From Acidobacteriota bacterium (GTDB lineage: Bacteria > Acidobacteriota > Vicinamibacteria > Fen-336): a stretch of DNA of 64,000 bases. A program made the translations under genes and the position numbers. Positions 8,931 to 15,642 of this stretch are shown here, one piece after another; positions within the stretch are counted from its first letter, which is position 1; every line of letters begins with the position of its first letter. The notes below the pieces were generated by a model. The model did no database searches. It was not told the origin of the DNA and saw nothing but the letters and a program-made list of their open reading frames with translations. The stretch lies in the NCBI GenBank assembly GCA_022340585.1, contig JAJDNS010000032.1, positions 22,471 to 86,470 of the forward strand, given 5' to 3'.

Positions 8931-9506
8931 ATGTACCAGCTCTGGCGCGACGTGCACCTGCTGCTGGGTCTGTTCTTCCTCTCCTTCATCCTGATGTTCG
9001 GCGTCAGCAGCCTGAACTTCTCCCACCACTCCTGGTTCGACACCGAGCCGGCCACCGACGAGGCTGTCGTGCCTGTCGATCCCGCCCGGGCCGGGACCCC
9101 CCGGGAGCTGGCCCGTCTCCTGATGGAGACCGAGGGCTACCGGGGAGAGCTCGGCGAGGTCCGGGACGCCGAAGGCCAGATCGGCTTCAACATCGGCCGC
9201 ATGGGGACGGTCCACGACGTGGCCTACACCCGAGGGGAGACGCAGGCCCACGTGAAGACCCGGGTCTGGCCCTTCTCCGCCATGCTGACCTGGATGCACG
9301 CGACCTTCTTAGTCCAGCACGAGTATCCGCTGCACAACGTCTGGGGGTGGCTCATGCTCCTGACCTCGCTGGGGCTGCTCGCCCTCGGCGGAACGGGGCT
9401 CTATCTCTGGTTCAAGCTGAAGAAGGAGCGGCGGATCGGTGTCGTCCTGCTCAGCGCCAACGTCGTGGCGGGTGTGGCGCTGATCGTGCTCCTCTGGATC
9501 GGGTGA
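8931..9506 (+). CDS. PepSY-associated TM family membrane protein
   Basis: This 191-residue protein resembles a second copy of the preceding interrupted product: an N-terminal helix RDVHLLLGLFFLSFILMFGV, a polar domain of ~90 residues, then TWMHATFLVQHEYPLHNVWG and two hydrophobic segments ending in VALIVLLWIG. Histidines sit at the helix borders as in PepSY-TM proteins, which are often tied to iron or haem handling or electron transfer. The ATG follows the upstream stop by two bases, so the two form one transcription unit and probably one complex. Function is inferred from fold only. Confidence 0.65.
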   Translation: MYQLWRDVHLLLGLFFLSFILMFGVSSLNFSHHSWFDTEPATDEAVVPVDPARAGTPRELARLLMETEGYRGELGEVRDAEGQIGFNIGRMGTVHDVAYTRGETQAHVKTRVWPFSAMLTWMHATFLVQHEYPLHNVWGWLMLLTSLGLLALGGTGLYLWFKLKKERRIGVVLLSANVVAGVALIVLLWIG

Positions 9507-9562
9507 GGCGTCTTCGGATCACGGGAGGCCGCCGAGCCATGGCCGCGGTCCTGGCAAGGGGC

Positions 9563-10150
9563 TCACGACGATCCCACAGGTCCCAAGTAGCGATCCAGCC
9601 AGTCCAGAGTCTCCCGGATGACCGGCAGCCTCGGTGGGGCGTGCCCAGAATCGATGCGGACCAGCTTCTTGTCGGGCACCGCGACTCCGAGCTTGTCGAA
9701 CATTGGGCGGATACTCGTCTCGAGAGGAAAGATGAGGTCCTCGCGACCGCTGATGAGCAGGGTCGGGGGCTGCGCGCGTCCCACGAAGTTGAGGGGGGCC
9801 AACTCCTGCGGGGCCTTCCAGAGCACCAACCCGCCGGCCACAAGGATGCTGGCCTTGAACCTTCGTTCCACGGCCGTCTCGACCGGGCCGCGCAGGGCTC
9901 CCCAGCTGAACCCGAAGTAGGCCAGCTTGTCGTGCGCGACGTCCTCGCGGCTCTCCAGATAGTCCACCGAGCGCGCCACATCCTTCGACTGCTGGATGCT
10001 CAGGTCACGCCAGGCCTTCTCCCCTTGGACCCTCGTCGCGGAGCGGCGCTCGTACGTCCCCTTGTACATGGGCAGGAGGACGACCCGGCCGCTGCGGACG
10101 AGGAAGCCCACACACCCGAAGTCGTACGGTGTCGAGCGCCCGCCGGGGGC
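9563..10150 (-). pseudogene. Remnant of alpha/beta-hydrolase domain from a kinase-linked protein
   Basis: The frame covers the C-terminal ~195 residues of an alpha/beta hydrolase. Homology begins at GRSTPYDFGCVGFLVRSG directly after the stop of the upstream monooxygenase gene and continues with RVVLLPMYKGTYERR, the nucleophile elbow FGFSWGALRG, the acid loop SGREDLIFP, the histidine region DSGHAPPR and ETLDWLDRYLGP. Together these match the C-terminal hydrolase domain found in acidobacterial kinase or formylglycine-type multidomain proteins, as I remember them. The N-terminal strands and oxyanion region are absent, and the only start is an internal GTG at 10111. The catalytic Ser, Asp and His are retained. 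I read it as a truncated remnant rather than a working gene. Confidence 0.6.
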
Positions 10151-10453
10151 TCAGGCGTCCGTGTCCAGGGCCACCTCGTGGATCTCCAGCTCGCCATGCC
10201 CCTTGAACATCTCCTTCGGGGGGACGCGGGAGTGGGCTTCCTTGAAGGCGTCGCTCTCGGTCCAGGCCCGGAACTGCTCCTCGGTCTCCCAGAAGGTCAG
10301 CACGATGAAGTGGTCGCCCTTGATGGGGCGGAGCACGACGTTGCGGATGAAGCCCGGCTGCCCGTCGACCAGGCCGCGCCGGGTGCGGAAGCGGTCGAGG
10401 AACTCCTCCTCGTAACCTTCGGCCACGGGAATGCGGTTCTGGACCACGATCAT
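10151..10453 (-). CDS. Antibiotic biosynthesis monooxygenase (ABM) domain protein
   Basis: This 100-residue single-domain protein has a dimeric alpha/beta-barrel ABM fold: it starts MIVVQNRIPVAEGYEEEFLDRF, followed by LVDGQPGFIRN, the strand HFIVLTFWETEEQFRAW and a C-terminal strand GELEIHEVAL. The family includes haem-degrading IsdG-type enzymes and quinol monooxygenases; the substrate cannot be told from sequence. It begins seven bases after the SDR stop and belongs to the pilB-SDR unit. Its TGA is followed immediately, in the same frame, by the hydrolase remnant. Confidence 0.85.
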   Translation of the reverse strand: MIVVQNRIPVAEGYEEEFLDRFRTRRGLVDGQPGFIRNVVLRPIKGDHFIVLTFWETEEQFRAWTESDAFKEAHSRVPPKEMFKGHGELEIHEVALDTDA

Positions 10454-10460
10454 CGTCGAC

Positions 10461-11219
10461 CTACTGCCGCGCGCCGCCGGCGACCTCGAGGACCTGCCCG
10501 GTGACGAACTCGGCGGCCGGGGTCACGAAGAAGAGGACGGCCCGGACGACGTCGGCGGAGCGGCCGGCGTGGCCCACGGGCACGCGGTCTCCGAGCATCT
10601 GGTCGGCGGCCCTCGCGTCCTTGTTTCCGGTCTCGTCCTGGAGGAGGCCGGGGGAGACGACGTTCACGGTGATGCCGCGGCGGGCCTCCTCGAGGGCGAG
10701 GGCCTTCGAGAAGGCGACGACGCCGGCCTTGGCCGCCGAGTAGGCGGCCATCTGGGGCTCGCCCAGTGTGGCCTCGGCCCCCACCGCCGCGAAGTTGACG
10801 ATGCGGCCGAAGCGCTGCTCGCGCATGTGGGGGAGGACGAGCCGGCACGTGTGGAAGACCGAGTCGAGGTTCGACGCGATCACCCGGTGCCACTCCGCCG
10901 CCTCGAGGTCGGAGAAGCTCTTCCAGTTGAGGCTGCCGACGGTGTTGACGAGGATGTCGATGCCGCCCCAGGTCTTGCCCACGTGGTCGACGAGCCCCTG
11001 GGCCTGCTCGATGTCGGTGACGTCGGCTCGGAAGGCGAGGGCCTCGCCCCCCGCCTTGCGGACCGCGGTGGCCACGGACTCGGCGGCCTTGAGGTCCTGC
11101 TGGCAGTTCACGGCTACCCTTGCCTTCTCGCCCCCCGCCGCCTTCGCCACCGCGGCCCCGAGACCCCGTCCGCTTCCGGTGACGAGAACCACCCTGCCCT
11201 TGAGCCCGTCTTCCTTCAT
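10461..11219 (-). CDS. SDR-family oxidoreductase lacking the usual catalytic Ser
   Basis: This is a 252-residue classical short-chain dehydrogenase/reductase. It has the Rossmann motif TGSGRGLG, NTVG in place of the usual NNAG, YSAAKAG with the catalytic Tyr and Lys, and VNVVSPG. The serine normally 13 residues before the Tyr is not present: the segment reads VNFAAVGAEATLGEPQMAAY, with alanines where Ser is expected and two extra residues. Reduced or altered catalysis is therefore possible, although some SDR clades share this change. Its ATG overlaps the pilB stop (ATGA), so it is translationally coupled to pilB, and the ABM gene follows. The substrate is unknown. Confidence 0.85.
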   Translation of the reverse strand: MKEDGLKGRVVLVTGSGRGLGAAVAKAAGGEKARVAVNCQQDLKAAESVATAVRKAGGEALAFRADVTDIEQAQGLVDHVGKTWGGIDILVNTVGSLNWKSFSDLEAAEWHRVIASNLDSVFHTCRLVLPHMREQRFGRIVNFAAVGAEATLGEPQMAAYSAAKAGVVAFSKALALEEARRGITVNVVSPGLLQDETGNKDARAADQMLGDRVPVGHAGRSADVVRAVLFFVTPAAEFVTGQVLEVAGGARQ

Positions 11220-12961
11220 TTGCCCGTTACCCTCACCATCTCCGTGGTCGTGGTGAGCCCACGGAACACCTTCTCGATCGCTGCTTCCTTGAGGGTCCTC
11301 AGACCCTCCTCGCGGGCCGCCTTGTAGATCTCCAGCGAGGCCGCCTTGTGGGAGACGAGGCGTCGGATCTTCTCGGTCATGGGGAGGATCTCGTAGACTC
11401 CGGTGCGTCCCTTGTAGCCCGTCTCACGGCAGTGCAGACAGCCCCTGCCCCGGCGGAACTGATAGGGCTTGAGCTTGTCGAAGGGGATCTTCATCGCCAG
11501 CGCTTCCTCGTCGGTGGGGGCGTACTCCTCGGTGCAGTGCGGACAGTTCTCCCGCACGAGCCGCTGGGCGATGATCCCGATGAGGGTCGAGGTGATGAGG
11601 AAGTGGGGGACGCCGAGGTCGAGGAGCCGCGTGATCGACGACGAGGCGTCGTTGGTGTGGAGCGTCGACAGCACCAGGTGGCCGGTGAGCGCGGCCTGGA
11701 CCGCGTTGTCCGCGGTCTCCGCGTCGCGGATCTCCCCCACCATGATGATGTCGGGGTCCTGGCGCAGCACGGTGCGGAGCGCGCTGGGGAAGGTGACGTC
11801 GATCTGGGGGCGCACCTGCACCTGGTTGAAGTCCTCGAAGACCATCTCCACCGGGTCCTCGATGGTCACGATGTTGACCTCGGGTCGGGAGAGGTGCTTG
11901 AGCACGGAGTACAGCGTGGTGGTCTTTCCGCTGCCGGTGGGGCCGGTGACGAGGATGATCCCGGTGGGCCGGCCGATGAAGTCGTAGAACTTCGGCAGGT
12001 CGTGAGGCGAGAAGCCGAGCTGGTCGAGGCCCTTCAGCAGGACCTCGGGGTCGAAGATCCTGAGCACCGCCTTCTCGCCGAACGAGGTCGGCATGGTGGA
12101 GACGCGCAGCTCGACCTCGCGGCCACCCTGGTCGCGCTTGATACGGCCGTCCTGCGGGCGCCGCTTCTCGGCGAGGTTCGCGCCGGAGAGCAGCTTGATG
12201 CGCGACACCACGGCGTCGTAGACGATCCGCGGGATGACGTGCACGTCGTGGAGCACCCCGTCGATGCGCAGTCGGACCAGGGTGAGCTCCCGCTTGGGCT
12301 CGAAGTGGATGTCCGACGCGCGCTGCTCGAAGGCGTTGGCGAGGATCTGGTCGAGGGCCTTGACCACCGGGGCGGCGGCGGGGTCGAGGTCGGCGTCGGC
12401 CTTCGAGAGGAACTCCTGGTTAGTGAGGTCGACGGTGGCGATGCGGCTCTCGGTGAGCTGCTTCTCGGCGTGCTTGAGGCTCGACTTGAGGTCGTAGAAG
12501 CCCTTGTTGATGGACTCGACGTCGCTCTGGGTCGCCACCACGCGCTTGGCGTCGAGGCCGGTGACGCGCTTGATGTCCTCGTAGGGAAAGGGCGCGAAGG
12601 GGTTGTAGACGGCGAACGTGAGGGCGGCATCGGTCTTGTCGATGGCCACCATGCCGTGCCGGCGAGCGAAGGGGCCCGCCACCGCCTTGGTCACAACGTC
12701 GATGTCGAGGTCGAGGGGGTTGATCTTGACGAAGGGCAGCCCGCTCTCCGCGGCGAGAGCCTGGGCGATCTGCACCTCGTTCACGACCCCGAGCTGGACG
12801 AGGGCCTGCTCGGCCGGATAGCCGTTGACCTTCTGGGCGCGACGCACGCGCTCCGCCTGCTCCTCGTTCACCACCCCCTGCTTGACGAGGATCGCGAGAA
12901 CGTCCGGCGCCTCTGGGGCCGGCACCGCCCGTACGCGCCTGTGAGCCGCGGATCTTGGCAT
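11216..12961 (-). CDS. pilB: Type IV pilus assembly ATPase PilB
   Basis: This 581-residue GspE/PilB-family ATPase powers type IV pilus extension at the inner membrane. N-terminal MshEN-type helical repeats (GVVNEEQAERVRRAQ and GVVNEVQIAQAL) span about 1-150. The ATPase core has Walker A GPTGSGKTTTLYS (about 337-349), an Asp box with TIEDPVE, Walker B DPDIIMVGEIRD and the His box GHLVLSTLHTNDA. The two CxxC pairs (CPHC and CLHC) that bind zinc in PilB/GspE follow. PilB fits better than PilT because of the zinc site and the N-terminal domain. No other pilus gene lies nearby. Its stop overlaps the SDR start. Confidence 0.93.
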   Translation of the reverse strand: MPRSAAHRRVRAVPAPEAPDVLAILVKQGVVNEEQAERVRRAQKVNGYPAEQALVQLGVVNEVQIAQALAAESGLPFVKINPLDLDIDVVTKAVAGPFARRHGMVAIDKTDAALTFAVYNPFAPFPYEDIKRVTGLDAKRVVATQSDVESINKGFYDLKSSLKHAEKQLTESRIATVDLTNQEFLSKADADLDPAAAPVVKALDQILANAFEQRASDIHFEPKRELTLVRLRIDGVLHDVHVIPRIVYDAVVSRIKLLSGANLAEKRRPQDGRIKRDQGGREVELRVSTMPTSFGEKAVLRIFDPEVLLKGLDQLGFSPHDLPKFYDFIGRPTGIILVTGPTGSGKTTTLYSVLKHLSRPEVNIVTIEDPVEMVFEDFNQVQVRPQIDVTFPSALRTVLRQDPDIIMVGEIRDAETADNAVQAALTGHLVLSTLHTNDASSSITRLLDLGVPHFLITSTLIGIIAQRLVRENCPHCTEEYAPTDEEALAMKIPFDKLKPYQFRRGRGCLHCRETGYKGRTGVYEILPMTEKIRRLVSHKAASLEIYKAAREEGLRTLKEAAIEKVFRGLTTTTEMVRVTGK

Positions 12962-13058
12962 GGATCGCCCGAGAGGATTATCGGAGCCCCTCCGGGGGGC
13001 GTCAACCGACGTCGGCGCGTTGAAGGGCTCGCCCCGGGCGTGCTAGCGTCGAGTCCGC

Positions 13059-13973
13059 ATGACTCCGGGACGCGTGAGGCTGATCGGTGTGCCGCTGGAC
13101 CTGGGCGCGGGTCGCCGGGGAGTGGACATGGGACCGTCCGCCTTTCGGGTGGCCGGCGTGGACGACCGGGTCCGGGAGCTCGGGTGCGAGGTCGACGACT
13201 GGGGCGACCTGGCGGTCAAGATCCCGGAGACACAGGCGGCCGGCGACCCCCGCCTCAAGTACCTGGGGGAGATCCTGGAGGTCGTCACCGACCTCCGCGA
13301 CCGCGTGGAGCGCGCGCTCGACGAAGGGGGAGTCCCGGTGGTCCTCGGTGGCGACCACTCCGTGGCGATGGGCTCGGTCTCCGGCCTCGCCCGTCATCAC
13401 CACCGCCGCAAGGAGAAGGTCGGTCTCGTCTGGTTCGACGCCCACGCCGACGCCAACACCGCGGAGACGAGCCCCAGCGGCAACATCCACGGGATGCCCC
13501 TCGCGGCGGTCCTGGGGTTCGGGACGCCCAGCCTGGTGAACCTCGGCGGGTTCTCGCCGATGGTGGACGGGGCCCGGGCGGCCCTCATCGGGGTCCGCAA
13601 CGTCGACGGCGCCGAGCGGGAGAACGTCAGGGCCTCCGGGATCGGCGCCTTCACCATGCGCGACATCGACGAGCGGGGGATGCGCACGGTCATGGAGCAG
13701 GCCATCAGGCGCGCGTCCACGGGAACCGCCGGCATCCACGTCAGCTTCGACATGGACGGGATGGACCCGGATTTCGCCCCCGGGGTCGGGACCCCGGTCC
13801 CCGGGGGGATCTCCTACCGCGAGGCCCACCTGGCCATGGAGATGCTGGCCGACACCGGCAAGGTCCTCTCCGCCGAGTTCGTGGAGACCAACCCCGTTCT
13901 GGACCAGGGCAACAGGACGGCCGCCCTGGGGGTCGAGCTGCTGACCTCGCTCCTCGGGAAGAAGATCCTCTGA
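13059..13973 (+). CDS. rocF: Arginase
   Basis: This is a 304-residue ureohydrolase, probably arginase (L-arginine to ornithine and urea). Manganese-binding signatures are GGDHS (about residue 97), WFDAHAD (about 125-131) and SFDMDGMDP (about 229-237). The N-terminus IGVPLDLGAGRRGVDMGPSAFR is typical of arginase and differs from agmatinase. The C-terminal FVETNPVLDQGNRTA is also arginase-like. No Shine-Dalgarno sequence precedes the ATG; a TAGCGT at 13044 lies nine bases upstream. The gene is transcribed divergently from pilB, with about 100 bases between them. Its stop codon is the first base triplet of a palindromic repeat. Confidence 0.92.
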   Translation: MTPGRVRLIGVPLDLGAGRRGVDMGPSAFRVAGVDDRVRELGCEVDDWGDLAVKIPETQAAGDPRLKYLGEILEVVTDLRDRVERALDEGGVPVVLGGDHSVAMGSVSGLARHHHRRKEKVGLVWFDAHADANTAETSPSGNIHGMPLAAVLGFGTPSLVNLGGFSPMVDGARAALIGVRNVDGAERENVRASGIGAFTMRDIDERGMRTVMEQAIRRASTGTAGIHVSFDMDGMDPDFAPGVGTPVPGGISYREAHLAMEMLADTGKVLSAEFVETNPVLDQGNRTAALGVELLTSLLGKKIL

Positions 13974-14043
13974 GGACCGCTCCGGCCTTCGGCCGGTCAG
14001 CCTCGGCCCAGGACACGATCCTGCCATTGCGATCGCGTCCTGG
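13971..14043 (+). repeat. REP-like palindromic repeat, copy 1
   Basis: Starting at the arginase TGA, the copy reads TGAGGACC, a CGGCC-TTC-GGCCG hairpin, then AGGACACGAT and, 10 bases on, GCGATCGCGTCCT as an imperfect inverted partner. The order and sequence recur after the lipoprotein gene at 15174. It may double as a transcription terminator, although no T-run follows. Confidence 0.75.
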
Positions 14044-14045
14044 GC

Positions 14046-14140
14046 AGGACCGCACCGGCCTGCGACCGGACGCCCTGGCAGGGGGGTCCCGGGAGGCCGC
14101 AAGGCCTTCTGGACACGGACTTTTACTTGCGATCGCCCCC
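14046..14140 (+). repeat. REP-like repeat, degenerate copy 2
   Basis: AGGACCGCACCGGCCTGCG and CCGGACGCCCTGGCA align with the start of the other copies, and TTCTGGACACGGA with TTGCGATCGCC align with the second palindrome. An insertion of about 25 G/C-rich bases separates the two parts. It lies directly behind copy 1. Confidence 0.5.
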
Positions 14141-14201
14141 CCCGGGGCGTATCCTGCAGACGTTATTTTTGCGGACTCGCATGTCCCTCCGGAGGCTTCG
14201 T

Positions 14202-15176
14202 ATGTTTTCGAGACGGTATTCGCACTTGGCGGCCCTCGCGGTCGCCGTCAGCTCGGCCGCGCTGCTGAGCGTGTCGTGCGGAGACGGTGACTCCTGGAGC
14301 GCCCCCTCCTCCCCGGTCGACTCCGCCTCCCCGGCCCCCACGACCCCGCCGTCGAGCGGGGGCTCCGCTTCGTCGAGCTGCCCGCTGGGCGAAGGCACCA
14401 GGAAGACCTACTGTGACCGCACGTTCTCCGAGCTGCACGACTACGTCGAGAGGGCCATTGACAGGCTCGTGGAAGGGCGTCCCGCCTTGTTCGACCTGAC
14501 CATCGAGAAGGGGCTGGAGACCCACCAGTACATGGTGCTCCAGAAGGAGGAGTATCTCGACGGCCTCGTGGACGAGCTGAGAGGCATGGGGCTCTGCGCC
14601 GGACGCTCGAACACGGACTACGAGATCATCCAGGTCAAGAACACGAACGACTTCTCCGAGGATTACGACGTCTACACGTCCGATGGGTTCATGCGGAGAG
14701 GCGGCGGCGCCTACCGCCTGACCTGCACCCCGGCCTCGTTCCCGGTGACCCGGGACCCGAACGCGCCGCCCCAGGGGAGCGGCTGCGGCGTTCCGTACCC
14801 CCCGCCGGTCAGCCGCATCAAGGTTTACAAGCACCTGAAGGGCCACGACTACGACACCCTCGACGCGACCCCGCTCGTGGGCCACGACGTGGTCTACTGC
14901 GCCTCCATCGGCTTCACGGACGGGCGGTCTCTCTGCCCGGTCCGGCCCGAGGGCCATCCGGAGCGCGAGGCGTGCGAGGCCTGGGCGGTCGGGCGCGCGG
15001 AGGACACCAACCGGTACGGACCGACCTGGACCAACGGCGCCGGCAACTACTGCACCGGCGGCGACAGCGGCTGTCGCAACGCCGAGAACCAGTACCAGCT
15101 CTGGGTCCAGCTGTCCGGCACCTACACCGCGTGCGCCACCAACAAGGCCTGCGGCTCGCTGGACGTCCGGCGCTGA
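14202..15176 (+). CDS. Putative lipoprotein, unknown function
   Basis: This 324-residue exported protein was not recognised. A signal sequence (HLAALAVAVSSAALLSVSC) ends in a plausible lipobox LSVSC, so it is probably lipid-anchored. A Ser/Pro/Thr-rich linker of ~35 residues follows. The mature domain contains many cysteines (CPLGEGTRKTYC, CDRTF, GLCAG, LTCTP and several in the last 100 residues), suggesting disulphides and a periplasmic or surface location. I chose the ATG at 14202 because GGAGG lies six bases upstream; an ATG at 14181 is also in frame. Palindromic repeats flank the gene on both sides, so it may be a mobile or recently acquired segment, which is inference only. Confidence 0.7.
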   Translation: MFSRRYSHLAALAVAVSSAALLSVSCGDGDSWSAPSSPVDSASPAPTTPPSSGGSASSSCPLGEGTRKTYCDRTFSELHDYVERAIDRLVEGRPALFDLTIEKGLETHQYMVLQKEEYLDGLVDELRGMGLCAGRSNTDYEIIQVKNTNDFSEDYDVYTSDGFMRRGGGAYRLTCTPASFPVTRDPNAPPQGSGCGVPYPPPVSRIKVYKHLKGHDYDTLDATPLVGHDVVYCASIGFTDGRSLCPVRPEGHPEREACEAWAVGRAEDTNRYGPTWTNGAGNYCTGGDSGCRNAENQYQLWVQLSGTYTACATNKACGSLDVRR

Positions 15177-15245
15177 GGACCAAACGGCCTGCGGCCGGAT
15201 GCCTTGGCCAAGGACACGATTTCGCCACGGCGATCGTGTCCTCGG
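15174..15245 (+). repeat. REP-like palindromic repeat, copy 3
   Basis: Begins at the lipoprotein stop codon with TGAGGACC, then CGGCC-TGC-GGCCG and a perfect 10-base inverted repeat, AGGACACGAT with ATCGTGTCCT, separated by 12 bases. It matches copy 1 over about 70 bases in the same orientation. Confidence 0.75.
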
Positions 15246-15360
15246 AGGGCGCTTGGCCCCTCGGGTCCGCCGAGACCGAGGGGCGGCCGGGTCGAGGGTG
15301 ACAGAGGCCTTGGGCCCGGCCGTCGGGCCCGGGGTCTTCCCGACGCCCCCCCGCGGCGTT

Positions 15361-15450
15361 GACACCCCTCGCCGGGCCCCCGTGGCCCGGCTGGACGGCC
15401 CCGATGACACCTGCTCGCCGGGCCCTGGTGGCCCGGTTGGACGGCCCGTT
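15361..15450 (+). repeat. 45-bp tandem repeat upstream of tRNA-Val
   Basis: Two units share CTCGCCGGGCCC, a GTGGCCCGG-type core and GGACGGCCC at the same spacing. Each boundary carries (T/A)TGACA at 15359, 15404 and 15449, so the -35-like element is repeated every 45 bases. Only the last one has a matching -10 box. Confidence 0.75.
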
Positions 15451-15478
15451 GACATTCTCCGTATGCCTCTGGTAGTTT
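15449..15478 (+). promoter_or_regulatory. Promoter of tRNA-Val
   Basis: TTGACA at 15449-15454 and TAGTTT at 15473-15478 are separated by 18 bases. A start near 15485 would lie about nine bases before the tRNA 5' end, which suits a processed tRNA transcript. Confidence 0.65.
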
Positions 15479-15493
15479 TGGCTTTCCGGCGTC

Positions 15494-15568
15494 AGGCGCG
15501 TGGCTCAGTGGTAGAGCGCTTCCTTGACACGGAAGAGGTCGGTGGTTCAATTCCACTCGCGCCTACCA
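15494..15568 (+). tRNA. tRNA-Val (anticodon GAC)
   Basis: The 75 bases fold as a cloverleaf. The acceptor arms AGGCGCG and CGCGCCT pair fully, the D arm has GGCTCAGTGGTAGAGC, the anticodon stem CTTCC/GGAAG encloses the loop TTGACAC with anticodon GAC, and the T arm has TGG-TTCAATT-CCA. The 3' end has discriminator A followed by an encoded CCA. A small CCCC/GGGG hairpin follows at 15570-15583 without a T-run. Confidence 0.95.
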
Positions 15569-15642
15569 TCCCCGTGTGTGGGGTGGCCGAGACCCGGAAC
15601 GGAGGAGCCGAGGCGGACTCGAACATGGTGCTCTCTAACTAG

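Noticed and set aside
13044..13049. TAGCGT as a further leaderless -10 box for arginase
   Set aside because: The match to consensus is weak, so it was mentioned only in the gene entry and not called as a promoter.
11348..14290. A 980-residue plus-strand open frame across pilB and arginase
   Set aside because: It runs antisense to pilB and out of frame through arginase, with low-complexity Arg/Gly/Pro sequence and no motifs.
15361..15450. The 45-bp repeats considered as a small CRISPR array
   Set aside because: Units are directly tandem without unique spacers, and no cas gene is present.
15569..15642. A T-box or other riboswitch ahead of thrS
   Set aside because: The gap is only 74 bases with no T-box motif or antiterminator; it holds a small hairpin and a five-codon ORF.
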